Positions 45,770-55,919 of a stretch of DNA of 64,000 nucleotides are shown in pieces (positions within the stretch are counted from its first letter, which is position 1; every line of letters starts with the position of its first letter). The position numbers and the translations under genes were made by a program. Source of the DNA: Dipteris shenzhenensis (Eukaryota > Polypodiophyta > Polypodiopsida > Gleicheniales); assembly GCA_047967505.1 (NCBI GenBank), contig CM106541.1. One strand, given 5' to 3'. The notes beneath the pieces were generated by a model. It worked only from the letters and a program-made list of their open reading frames with translations, ran no database searches and was not told where the DNA came from.

Positions 45770-46300
45770 GAGAGTCGGCACATGTCTCTCCAAAAATTAT
45801 ATATCATAGGGAAACGTGCCAACCCCCCGTTTCGAATAGTCACCTCCAGTGTTGGAGGTGTAGCGCATTAATGCAGACCAGAGCAACAGACAGTGCAGAA
45901 ACATTTCAGAATTGAAATGACCGTACATTCTACTTACGTGGAGTATCCTTTGTTACGTCCACAGCTCGATGAGAAGTCGCCTATTTCTTTGCTAGAATGT
46001 TGGAATCTGAAAAACAATCATGATTAGTCAATATGCATTCCTCATGTTCTGCATGTTTGGATATGTTGGTTAGCATATGTGCAATTTCCTAAAGATGATA
46101 AATTCAAGCACAAAAGCTACACACAATCCAACGATCAAAGATGTTCAAACCATCAAGGTAATCATCTTCACACATCTTCGAGCAGTTGTAGTTACAATTT
46201 TTGCCTTTGCAAGATTCCAAAGAATTACGACTATGGAAATATAAAAGTGCGTATAAATAACATCTTATTATATCTAAAATGATTCACTATGTCCATGATC
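45770..46300. other. No gene recognised
   Basis: Between the Helitron's possible first exon and the plastid-like fragment. AT-rich, no supported frame. If the Helitron extends this far, its 5' end is here or beyond. Confidence 0.3.
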
Positions 46301-46319
46301 TCATGAGTTGGCAATAGTT

Positions 46320-46640
46320 ATCATTGACAGTTTTGCAAACTTTGATCAGATCGCAACAATTATTGATGTTTGCAACTATTCATAAAGATTACAGGGATAA
46401 AATCAGAGAAGGAGATACTTTAATAACATTACTATATGACAGATTGAGATTTGGGGATATCATTCAAGGTCTTCCGAAAGTTGAGCAGTTGTTAGAATCT
46501 CTTTCGATCGCTTCTGTTTCAGCAGGAATCGAAGATATTTCTAGAAAATGGAATAGGGGTGTTATACGACTAATTGGGAATCTTCGGAGTCATGTTCTGA
46601 GTGCTAGAATAAGTGTGTCGCCTGTCAAAATAAAAGGATC
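46320..46640 (+). pseudogene. rpoC2: Fragment resembling plastid rpoC2
   Basis: The frame contains REGDTLITLLYDRLRFGDII, then QGLPKVEQLLE, then a WNRGVIRLIGNL and SARIS stretch. This order is highly characteristic of the beta'' subunit of plastid RNA polymerase (rpoC2). Only about 100 residues remain, starting and ending in unrelated DNA. It is a nuclear copy of plastid DNA or a fragment captured by a mobile element, and it is not expected to be expressed usefully. The adjoining frame to 46752 is not recognisably plastid. Confidence 0.75.
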
Positions 46641-46986
46641 ACCTCCAGCAAACGCGAGGACCAGAGCAGCACGAATGATCTCCACATTCCACAAACACCT
46701 CACAAATGATGCCTCTCACAACCCTAAAAATACCAACCCTAAAGCAACCTAACCATCGCGCTAACTTGAAGGTCCCGCTAACTCAGTCCATTGTGACAAT
46801 CTCCACACCTAGTCCGAAAATTCAAAAACAATCCTAGTAGTAACCTAGGACGCCGGGATTATGATGACTAGGATTGACAGCAGAGAGTTGAAGGGGGCGT
46901 GCGGATGTGTGTGGTGTGTCCATGAATCGATTTGGGCCCAACGCCAACGCCACCTCACCTCACCATCGTCTCGACTCTTGTCATCT

Positions 46987-47748
46987 TCATCCCCAATATA
47001 TACTGCCGTCCCCTCCCTCTGCTATGCGAATGCGATCCTTGAGTTGCAATCGCAGTAATTCCGCTCCTTGCTCAGGGTCGCAACAAGCCTCAATAAACTT
47101 TCCCAAATCTATGGAGAAGCCAGATCCTTCTCTCCAGTATGGAGTATAAATATCTGATAAACATATAGAAATTATCATTCGACAACTGACATCGAGAGTA
47201 GTAACTTCGGAAGACGGAATAACTAATGTTTTTCCACCTGGAGAGCTTATTGAATCATCCCCGCTAACCATCCTTGTGAGATTTCGGGGGCCCTGATTAT
47301 GAGACACGAAATTTGAAATCGAAAAGCTTAACAAAGTTGGAGAGGCTCTCAAAAGAGGTGAAATTGCTTCCCTCACCAAGTAATGATTGAACGAGAGCGA
47401 TCGAGAGCATTGAAGGGTATTAAAATCAGGCATATCGTTCGGGATAGCAGCTCGAGTAGCCTGCACGAGAAGGTTTAAGCTTGGAGTAGCCTGCAAGAGA
47501 AGGTTTAAGCTTGGAGAGAGAGAAGCTAAGAAGCACCTGGGGTAACCACAACCGAGTGACTGAGTGTGACGAGCAGGTCCTATGGTAGCTTTGGAGAAGA
47601 TCCCGAGTTCAACAATCAACGAAGGAGCAGCTTGGTTTTCGAACAGTGAAAGAAGCCGAACGTGAACGCTACTGGGAGTTCTGCAAAGTAGCTTACTATG
47701 TATGTTTTTTGAAAATCGGAAAAGCAACGTTGTTTTTACTTGTTGCAA
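46987..47748 (-). CDS. Hypothetical frame, possibly exons of an unknown gene
   Basis: 253 open codons on the minus strand. The C-terminal part ([20 protein letters not shown], then [20 protein letters not shown]) has ordinary protein composition and follows a possible TTTATCAG acceptor at about 47155. The N-terminal part is low in recognisable content and contains a short internal duplication (SLNLLLQAT then SLNLLVQAT). No family recognised; it may be two exons plus intron read through. Confidence 0.3.
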   Translation of the reverse strand: MQQVKTTLLFRFSKNIHSKLLCRTPSSVHVRLLSLFENQAAPSLIVELGIFSKATIGPARHTQSLGCGYPRCFLASLSPSLNLLLQATPSLNLLVQATRAAIPNDMPDFNTLQCSRSLSFNHYLVREAISPLLRASPTLLSFSISNFVSHNQGPRNLTRMVSGDDSISSPGGKTLVIPSSEVTTLDVSCRMIISICLSDIYTPYWREGSGFSIDLGKFIEACCDPEQGAELLRLQLKDRIRIAEGGDGSIYWG

Positions 47749-47749
47749 G

Positions 47750-48210
47750 TGCGTGGAAAACCATGATCATCGGCCGCTTGAAAGCTCCATAATGATTGAA
47801 GGACTCTATGAGACTTTCGAAGAAAGTAATATAAACGCAGCTATAAACATAAAGCTAGCGATAAAGTTAAAGTCGAGCTGCAGACAAAGAAAAACGGAAT
47901 AACAAGGAAAACGAAACCATGACAAAAGCACACCTGGAAACTTGTAACCTGCCAACCTTCAAACAAAAGAATTCGCCTTCTCCAACGGAAAGCAGACATT
48001 GTTTACTTGCTTTTACTTGGTTACTTGCGCACATTGTTTTTTTAAGTGTTTTCACATTGTTTTTGGACGTGTTTCGCTTGGTTACTTGTTTATTTTTAGC
48101 GAAGGGACGATACTTGTTTATTTTTAGCGAAGGGACGATCTAACGAGTTAGAATGAAACACGTGGCTGTGTAGGATTTCAGAAGTGGAAAGAACGGTCTA
48201 GTGCTGGCCA
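47750..48210. other. No gene recognised
   Basis: A 27-bp direct repeat (TACTTGTTTATTTTTAGCGA... GGGACGAT) lies near 48083-48140. Otherwise nothing is supported. Confidence 0.35.
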
Positions 48211-48213
48211 AGT

Positions 48214-48520
48214 AAAAAAGAACTAGGGATGGGTTTAGGAGGAAGAGGACACATGGCATCATTTCATGTGTTTAAGAGGTGGGGACCTTGTGGGGACAAG
48301 GACACATGTCATCCTTCCATGTTTTTGAATCCCTAAAAAAGGGGAACCCATTTTTTAGGGAACCCATTCTTGCTGCCAGGGCCTAAAGGCCATGGTCCAG
48401 GATGGGAGAAAAAGTGGCTACTCCCATTCTAAATCCATCCTAGACCACTTGGTGCAGGATGGGAGTAATGATACAAAAATTTTCCCATCCTAAACCCATG
48501 CTAAGCCCTTAGATTCTCTC
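48214..48520. repeat. Dispersed repeat, MITE-like
   Basis: 48214-48340 (AAAAAAGAACTAGGGATGGG onward) matches 63885-64000. Within it, GGGATGGGTTTAGG near the left is answered by CCTAAACCCATGC at about 48490 on the right, suggesting terminal inverted repeats around about 280 bp without coding sequence. That fits a small non-autonomous transposon. Confidence 0.5.
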
Positions 48521-49200
48521 TCCCTCCCCCCTCCCTCTATATATCTCTCTCTCTCTATCTCTCTTCACCCCCCGCCCCTTCTCTCTCTCTCTCCCCCTCC
48601 CCGCCGCCCCCCTCTCTCTCTCTCTCTCTCATGTCCTGGCTGAGCGAAGCTTAGTGAAGCCATGGAGCCCTGTTAACCATAGCCTGTTCCGTTAGCGAGT
48701 TCGGTTGGCAAACCCTAGCCGCCACTGTGTTTGTCCGTTTGTAGCTTGCAAGCAACAGCTCGAAGTCGTCCATCGCACAACTCAAACTGGAAACCGCCGC
48801 CACAGTCGAGTTGGTCCGCCATGCTTTTAAGCGCGTAGCTGCTACCATTGGCTCGTCGAACAGAGTTGGACCTGCAACTGCTACATCAAGGATTCCACAG
48901 CTCGACGAACCCTAGCTCGCATCAGTCCCAAAACGAATAAACAGAGAAGCCTCTCGGCCTGCTCATCAACTCGAAACAGGTCGCCATTCGTGGGGAGTTC
49001 TCGGACAACCCGTCCATGCATTGTGGACACAATCTGACGGAACTTGACAGAATCTTGCTCTGGTGACGGAACTGGACGCTGATCTTTTGACGGAATCACA
49101 GTTGAAACTCCAATATGGTCAAAACAAAAGTCAAATCCTTTGCACAAGCTGTGAGTTCCTTTGCAGGGGCCTCTCTAATCGTAAACTGAACAAGGCAGGG
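48521..49200. other. CT microsatellites, then DNA with no recognised gene
   Basis: (CT)n tracts lie at about 48545-48635. From 48650 to 49150 the minus strand has two open segments of 65 and 88 codons with plausible composition but no recognisable domain. Confidence 0.35.
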
Positions 49201-49216
49201 TGAACTCAAGCACACG

Positions 49217-49860
49217 ATGAGTCCGCAAGAACAAATTGACAACCTTCAAAGGGAGAACCATGAATTGAAAATGCATATGGAGAGTGTACTCAAGCGCCTA
49301 GCGGCACTGGAGACCCAACTGGAGAAGCAATCTAACCAAAAATGCATTCAAGAAGCTGTAAACCAGTGTGTGAATGATCCTCCTTCACATGCTATTTCCA
49401 AGCTCGATAATTTGATTTTGCACGAGGTCAAATCAAACTCGACAAACATGTGGATTTAGTGTGGAAGGAGAAGAAAGCTAGAGAAAAACTTGCACTTAAT
49501 GTACAGATTGGGGCATTGCCGGAGCATTGGCAAAGCGAGGATTTCAAAGTTCTTTAACCGTTTGAGCAATGTCTCGAAAATATAGCAAACGCCATGCCCA
49601 TGCTCACTTGGGATACTTCAGTAGTGGAGGCACTTCACCCCATACCACAAAATCATGCCATCATCACATTCAAGACTCAAGAGGATAGTTTGGCAATTCT
49701 TTGCCAAACCAAAGCCTTGAAAGGTACCAAGATATGGATAGCAAAAGATCGTACCCCTCAGCAGCTTAAGAGAAGGCTAGTGAACTCCAGAAAGTACGAG
49801 AGGCTCGAAAGAATGAAAAATGGGCAATATATTATGAAGGCATAGCAATCATTAAAGAGT
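49217..49860 (+). pseudogene. Possible LINE ORF1-like remnant
   Basis: The frame opens with a coiled-coil heptad region (QEQIDNLQRENHELKMHMES), continues past stops at 49457 and 49556, and ends with a fold-like part (AIITFKTQEDSLAILCQT, then IWIAKDRTPQQLKRRL). A coiled coil followed by an RNA-binding-like domain is the layout of LINE ORF1 proteins; the identification is by layout only. A (CTTT)n tract near 50012-50032 could be its 3' tail. Confidence 0.4.
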
Positions 49861-50072
49861 TTAAATCTAAACCAAAAGACTCTTAGTCTTAAACTGATGT
49901 ATGGCCGTTCATGGTCTTCATAATATTATGTAGGTCTCCTAAATAATTGGAGTTGCTTTTTGCACTCCCTAAATGATTCTTTTGTTGTCCCATATCTCCC
50001 GTGGACAGTAATAGACTTTCTTTCTTTCTTTCGCCCAAACCATGTCTCAACAAGGAAAGGAGATGTTATGTC

Positions 50073-50130
50073 AGGGCATTGATCCTAACCTTGGGAAAGT
50101 TAGGGCATTGATCCTAACCTTGGGAAAGTT
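50073..50130. repeat. 29-bp tandem duplication
   Basis: AGGGCATTGATCCTAACCTT followed by GGGAAAGTT occurs twice with a 29-bp period and no visible mismatch. Confidence 0.93.
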
Positions 50131-50449
50131 AGGACACGTGATACTTTTGGTACGCTAAGGACAATCATAGTGCAAAGACACTTAAGACATCCTAGGTTAT
50201 AAAAGTGAGGGCTAAGGCCCATGCGTGGGTGCAACCTTGTGACGTACATTCACCTAGGAGGGCACACGCCAAGGGTTGCTTGACTTCTAGATTGGGGGTG
50301 ATCCTAGCAAACATCTACAATTGGGTGGTGACATGCTAGCTAGACCAGATCATATTTTTTACTACTGATTCCCTTGTAGGAGGCTTACAATGAGGGATTT
50401 GTTAAGAGGTTTGTTTCAAACGACATGAAAGCGGTTTGCATCTCCAACA

Positions 50450-50800
50450 AGAATAGTTCATTGCTCTATCTCTATCAGTGCAATGGTCTTCTCGTAGTTA
50501 GTACAAACCCAAAGATAGTTAACATGTATGGGTGTCCCCTTAGCAGTATTGAGTAGGACACACTTGATAGTTAGCATCTCCTATGCCCACCACAAGCCCA
50601 TCTTTCTTTGCATCGACGATATATGTTGTGACATGTGATGCAAATCTGAAACATACCCTTTCCCTTGAATTCGAGAGAAAGATCTAGCTTTGCATACATA
50701 TTTTTGCTTTGGGAATGTCTCGTATCCCCTATGAAAAACTAATCAACAATCTCCCCACTTCAGACCACCAACTCTGTGTTGGCTTCTTCCATGCTTGTTT
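50450..50800 (-). pseudogene. Degenerate DYW-domain remnant after PPR gene 2
   Basis: Downstream of the PPR stop the minus strand reads LLNTAKGTPIHV then LWVCTNY, the counterpart of the LNTPxGTPIRVVKNLRVCxDC block, in a frame with stops. It parallels the remnant after PPR gene 1. Confidence 0.6.
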
Positions 50801-50802
50801 TT

Positions 50803-52899
50803 TCATTCCCATTGCCTCGACCTTCTTCTCTTCCTTTCGTGCACATCTGCATAGATGTTGGCCATCAAGACATAGGATGCAGCAACCTTTTCCTCCAATC
50901 GCACTGCATGTTCAAAGGCCAGTCTTCCAAGCTCCACATTACCCCACTTTCGACAAGCACCCAATACCGTATGCCACATTGTAAGATCAGGATAGAAAGG
51001 CATCTTCTTCACCATCGCTACTGCCTCATCTAATTGGCCTGCGCGGCCAAAGAGGTCAACCATGCCACTGTGGTGCTCAATAGTTGGAGTGATGCCGTAG
51101 TCTTTGCCCATAGCCTCAAAGTAATTCTGCCCCTTTTCCACTAGACCCATGTGACTGCATACAGTAAGGACGATGGAGAAAGTGACCCCATTTGGCTTTA
51201 TTTCTTCTCCTCTCATTGTCTCAAGCATTAAAAAAACCATTTCACTTTCTCCATGCTGGGCATATCCTGCAATCAGTGCGTTCCATGAGACCTCATCTCG
51301 AACCGGTAGTGTCTCAAACGCTTCCCATGCTTCTGCAAGCGAGCCACATTTTGCATACATATCCACCACAGTGTTGCCAACAGAAAGTTCCATTTCCAAC
51401 CCCTTTCTGGCTATCTCGGCATGCATTTCTCGTCCCTTGTTTAAGGCTCCTATGGTGCCACAAGCTTTCAAGCTGCAAAAGAATGTGACAGCATCTGGAG
51501 AGAGACCCTCCAGTTGCATCTGTTCAAGACAGTTGAGAACTTCCTCACCAAGCGCATTCTCAGCATATCCTGCCATCAGTGCATTCCACGAGACCTCATT
51601 TCGAACTAGCAGCTTCTCAAACACTTCCCGTGCTTCTGCAAGAGAGCCACATTTGGCATACATATCCACCAAGGTGGTGCCAACAGCAAGATCTCTTTCC
51701 AGCACGTTTCTGGCTATCTCAGCATGCATTTTCCGTCCCTTGTCTATCGCCCTTATGGTGCCACAAGCTTTCAAGCTGCAAACAAATGTTACAGCATCGG
51801 GAGGGATGCCCTCCTCTTGCATCTGCTCAAGACAGTTGAGCGCTTCCTCACCAAGCCCCTGCTCAGCATACCCTGCAATCAGTGCAGTCCAGGAGACCTC
51901 ATCTCGGACTGACAGTTCATCAAACGCCTCCCATGCTTCCTCAAGCAAGCCACGTTTGGCATACATATCCACCAAGGTGTTGCCAACAAGAAGATCGCTT
52001 TCTAGCCCCTTTCGCACTATCTCAGCATGTATTTCTCGGCCTTTGTCTATCGCTTTGATGTTGCCACAAGCTTTCAAGCTGCAAACAAACGTGACTGCAT
52101 CTGGAGAGAGACCCTCCACTTGCATCTGTTCAAGACAGTGAAGAGCTTCCTCACCATGCCCATGCTGGGCGTATCCTGCCATTAGCGCATTCCACGAGAC
52201 CTCATCTCGAACTGGCAGCTTGTCAAAAGCTTCCCATGCTTCTGCAAGCAAGCCACATTTGGCATACATATCCACCAAGGTGTTGCCAACAAAAGTATCA
52301 GTTTCCAGCCCCTCTCTGGCTGTCTCAGCATGTATTTGCCGACCTCTTTCTCCATCTTTGAGCCTAGCACAAGCCTTCAGTACCATGACAAACGTATACT
52401 TGCTAGGGTGTACAAAATCCTCTTGCATTTTCTGGTAGAGGTTGAGGGCATGCCTTGAACCTCCAAATTCGATATAACCCCAGATGAGCGAAGTCCAAGA
52501 ATACTTATTCCGGTCAACCAACTTGTTAAAAACCTGCTGAGCATCCCACATGCTTCCAACTTGCACCAACATTGGAACGACGTAGTTCCCAAGAGATCTA
52601 TGATCTTCTAGCCCATTCTTGCACAGATAGGCATACAAGCGCTTGGTATACGCTAGATTTTTCTTTGCTCTGCACTTCTGTAAGATGCATGTAAGGTTCT
52701 GAACTGAAGGCGGCTGGGGCATCCGTTCCATAGACTCGAGAGCCTCCCCTAAGCTGAGCTTTTCCCAAGATGCATTGACCTTTACTCCAGCCTTGCCACG
52801 CTCATCCACCAAGCCACGGTCTTGGGCCTGACCAGTGGATGCTCTGGGCATTTTCACTAGCATGTCTTTAACCGAACTTGGATTGTACCAGCCGTCCAT
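50803..52899 (-). CDS. PLS-class pentatricopeptide repeat protein (PPR gene 2)
   Basis: 698 codons, uninterrupted, starting at MDGWYNPSSVKDMLVKMPRA. After a leader of about 70 residues, PLS repeats run to an E-type end (HSGMVDLFGRAGQLDEAVAM, TMWHTVLGACRKWGNVELGR) and stop shortly after ANIYADV. It is a close paralogue of 20031-22076, colinear in every repeat, within a duplicated segment. Expected role: binding of organellar RNA, probably at editing sites; repeat residues that set base choice differ in places, so targets may differ. The leader is basic but not an obvious transit peptide. The DYW part is decayed. Of the two, this copy keeps the better start. Confidence 0.87.
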   Translation of the reverse strand: MDGWYNPSSVKDMLVKMPRASTGQAQDRGLVDERGKAGVKVNASWEKLSLGEALESMERMPQPPSVQNLTCILQKCRAKKNLAYTKRLYAYLCKNGLEDHRSLGNYVVPMLVQVGSMWDAQQVFNKLVDRNKYSWTSLIWGYIEFGGSRHALNLYQKMQEDFVHPSKYTFVMVLKACARLKDGERGRQIHAETAREGLETDTFVGNTLVDMYAKCGLLAEAWEAFDKLPVRDEVSWNALMAGYAQHGHGEEALHCLEQMQVEGLSPDAVTFVCSLKACGNIKAIDKGREIHAEIVRKGLESDLLVGNTLVDMYAKRGLLEEAWEAFDELSVRDEVSWTALIAGYAEQGLGEEALNCLEQMQEEGIPPDAVTFVCSLKACGTIRAIDKGRKMHAEIARNVLERDLAVGTTLVDMYAKCGSLAEAREVFEKLLVRNEVSWNALMAGYAENALGEEVLNCLEQMQLEGLSPDAVTFFCSLKACGTIGALNKGREMHAEIARKGLEMELSVGNTVVDMYAKCGSLAEAWEAFETLPVRDEVSWNALIAGYAQHGESEMVFLMLETMRGEEIKPNGVTFSIVLTVCSHMGLVEKGQNYFEAMGKDYGITPTIEHHSGMVDLFGRAGQLDEAVAMVKKMPFYPDLTMWHTVLGACRKWGNVELGRLAFEHAVRLEEKVAASYVLMANIYADVHERKRRRSRQWE

Positions 52900-53535
52900 C
52901 CATAGTGCCTCCTTCGAAATTGTATGCTTGAAGTCTGGAGATCTTAGGTGTTTCTGTTGTTAAGATTCACAACATACTCATCAGGCTAGCCAATCTTATG
53001 ATTTACCGGTGCAAACCATTCAGTTCTTTTGCGTCGCACGCTTACTTTGCTCTGTCTATGTGAGGGAACCGTGAAGTGCTCCTTCCATAAGCGCTCCGTC
53101 CCCGACTGATCTGCCAAGCATAACCACAAGGAAAACCAAATGTTAGAAGCCGATAGCAAAAACCTTTTTTCTCCAATTGCTAAAATTAAGATAAGAAGAG
53201 CCCTCCTCATCCGGTTTTCTTAACTAAATTACCCAGCGTTGCAAAAATACAGTAAAGACGGCAGTACCTGAACGCGAAAATTCCTCCACCACTACACCTC
53301 TGCCCTCGAGGGAAACCATCGGAGAGTGAGGGCGTAGATAAGCTGCCAAGCAGCAGGATTGGGCATCTCTGCTAACACAAAACCCGGGGTTATGGCAGGG
53401 ATGTTTGCCTCCTCCTGTATCTATGTTGATCATCATGAGGAGGAGCACTGTGAGGGCGCAGAGAGGGGAAGGGGAGCCTCCAAATAAGCTACTTTTTAAT
53501 TTTTGAAAGTTATTTCATAACTCCGATGGGCGAGC
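52900..53535. other. 5' flank of PPR gene 2
   Basis: Matches the flank of PPR gene 1 (TGTTGTTAAGATTCACA at 52957, CCTTCCATAAGCGCTC at 53081, CTCCTGTATxTATGTTxATCATxATG near 53411). No gene. Confidence 0.5.
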
Positions 53536-53539
53536 CTTC

Positions 53540-54050
53540 AGACTAAGTAGAAGAAGAAGCGAGTACAACTGCCCTTAGTTGATTTGGGAAGAGAGAGGGG
53601 GGGGGGGGGGGAGAGAGAGAGAGAGAGAGAGAGAAGGACAAATTGATTTGGGAAGAGAGTAGGGAAAAGGAGGGGGAAGGCTGCACGCGTGCGAGCCATT
53701 TTATGAGTGAACCCCCCTTTCCCTTCCGTCAAAGGTGTGGGAGCACGATACGTGTAAGATTCTGAATGCGGGCAGTTGTTCTAGGTAGGGTCGAAAATTA
53801 TCATTCTGCAAAATGTTTAATCTTACAGCCAGCTGAGATCGCGTTACGCACGACCCCAGCCTTTGACTTGGGGAGGAAAGAGGGAGAGAGAGATCATTGA
53901 GAATACGACGGAGTAAACGTGACCTAAAATCACTAGACGAACACTTTTTTTACTTCCTGGAGGGCACTATTAATAAACGTGACCTAAAATTCATGCGACT
54001 TGCCATTTGGAAGGAAAAGTTTTCTTCGGAGCTCCGGTTGTCTCGATGCT
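53540..54050. repeat. GA/G-rich microsatellite and unassigned DNA
   Basis: A G-run and (GA)n tract lie at about 53593-53634, with TTGATTTGGGAAGAGAG duplicated on both sides of it (53579 and 53643). A second direct repeat (AAACGTGACCTAAAAT) lies at 53915 and 53975. No gene is seen. Confidence 0.6.
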
Positions 54051-54079
54051 TACGTACACCAAGGAGTGGTCGGACTAGT

Positions 54080-54615
54080 ACACGTAGTTCGAGCTGCTAA
54101 TTGTTGTGCCGTCTATGTTGTCACGGACCCAAATATGGTCGAGTGTCGACCCATGCACTACTGTTGGTTGCGATATTGTTTGCTTCATTATGTGCACTTG
54201 CATAATTACAGCAGCGTATCCAAGTTGCAGTTGGCTTTTTTGTAGCAGATGTTGAAGTCTCCGACGATGTATGCTAGCGTCTTGCTGCTGCAAGTACATT
54301 GAATCAGTGTGTCCAGAGCTCGGAGGAGAGTGTTGAATCAGTGTGTCCAAAGCCGAAGGAGAGTGTTGACGCTAGTTTTGGGAGACTTGTAAACGTTTAT
54401 GATTGTGATGTCTCCAAGTTGAAGGTTGTTGAAAGTTGTAAGCAAGCACTCGACACCCTAGTTGTGGGATGAAATCTCTCTGTGCCAGAGTGATGCTGTT
54501 CTTGTAGTATGTCGTGTGCCCATCCCCTCTAGTCCGAGGACGTGCAAGAAGCCTGCAATGGTAGTTGTGCTCTCATTTGTTGTGTGGAGCTCTTGCAAAC
54601 ACAAAATAGTCATGG
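54080..54615 (-). pseudogene. Exonuclease-endonuclease-phosphatase (EEP) domain remnant
   Basis: Reading the minus strand in order: MTILCLQELHTTNES (about 54612, the LQE motif), GDITIINVYKSP (about 54400), YIVGDFNIC (54271-54245, the GDFN metal/substrate motif) and STLDHIWV (about 54150-54127, the catalytic DH). This is the full motif order of an apurinic-type EEP nuclease, as in LINEs and Helentrons. A stop near 54462 and at least one frameshift break it. It starts within a few codons of the end of the Helitron Rep piece upstream, which argues that it belongs to the same element. Confidence 0.72.
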
Positions 54616-54616
54616 T

Positions 54617-55400
54617 TTATCCAAAGAAATCTTCACCGCTTCCACCGTGGCTTGATCTGTCTGTCATGTACAAAGTGCAGTAGGATGCAGCTGCGTAGGG
54701 GTTAATGATGAATTGAATGTCAGCGCTTGTGCCCCATAGCGCAGATGTAACGATGTTGAAGTTGTTTGTGTAGGTGTCCTTGGGATGCCTTTTCAAGAAA
54801 ATTGTAGGCTGCACTATGCTATAACATAGTGCCATCACGTAGTCATCATTCGTGAGAGATAACACGCTCAAGAAGTTGTCAAAGTCCAAGGTTTCCATGC
54901 AAGTTTGTTCCATGAAGGCATTGATTTTCTTGTAGTTGCTTTTGTGCACACTCGCTTCTATGTTGCTCACATTAGAGGTCTAGGAAAATAGAATCGACAT
55001 AATGTGCTACGTTTTAGGCAAATTTTCGTGTGTTTGTGTTTTTGGATGTCTTTCCTTTGTAATGCACACTTTGAAATGTTTGTGGATATGTGCTTGTCAA
55101 CAAAGTTTTCAATGTCAATGGCAAGGCTTTTGCCATAAACAAGTGCATTCTCTACCCATAGCAAGCCATGGTCATTCTGACTACCTCTATTTTGGAATTT
55201 TGTCATAAAGAAGAAGTCAAGCACTTTGCCCAAGATTGAGGGATCTTGTTTGAGAAGGCATTTCAACGCTTGGAATTTGTGCATGTAGTATCTGGTAGTC
55301 ATCATAACTAAGTCAGAGTGTAAGAGTTCGTGCAAATTGTCCTGTGCCAATGACAATGCGTTTGTTTCGCCTACAGGCCAAATTTCGTGAAGGCATCATA
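54617..55400 (-). pseudogene. Helentron-like Helitron Rep remnant
   Basis: Minus-strand frames give RGSQNDHGLLWVENALVYG (the HUH site; the first His reads Asn), then IENFVDKHIS, HKHTKICLKRSTLCRFYFPR, IFLKRHPKDTYTNNFNIV, and ADIQFIINPYAAASYCTLYM (the region leading to the catalytic tyrosine). This block order is that of Helitron/Helentron Rep proteins and differs in sequence from the Rep at 43-45 kb. The helicase that should follow is missing; EEP sequence comes next. Stops and frame changes are frequent. Confidence 0.75.
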
Positions 55401-55508
55401 CCAATGGTTGCCAGTTTTTTTCTGCAGATGAGAATGTCATGAAGAAGGTTGGAGGGCCTAGCTGGCACAACATTGCGAAAAGGTTTTTCTTGAGCTTGTG
55501 TTTGTAAT

Positions 55509-55790
55509 TGTAGGCTCAAGGAAGTGGAAGGATGCACAAGAATGGAGCAAGAGCTGAAAGCTGTCACATCAACTATGAAAGAATGAAAGTACAAAGTACA
55601 ATAAAAGGGAACCCTAGGACAAAGTGTCCTATTGGTACCACTAGTACTAGGTGTCATAAGACACTAAAAGTACTAAGTGACCTAAGTGCCAATAACTAAA
55701 ACTACATGGCACATACCAGGCCCCAAAGGACATCAACAGGACCAAGAGGGCCCAGAGGACATCAACACGACCGAAAAATGATGGCCTACA
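55509..55790 (-). repeat. 3' LTR of copia element 2
   Basis: 282 bp running from TGTAGGC to GCCTACA, a good inverted terminal pair. Immediately inside, the minus strand has the polypurine tract GGAGGGGGGTT. Its first ~85 bp match 61201-61287. Confidence 0.82.
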
Positions 55791-55919
55791 AACCCCCCTC
55801 CATGGTATGGGCTGAAGCATTCCAGAAATGTCTCAGAATACTTGGTATTTTTAGGTCATGGTGGCACATGTTCATCCCAAGAGATATAGCCACCTATGAA
55901 TGTACAAGGTACAACAAGA

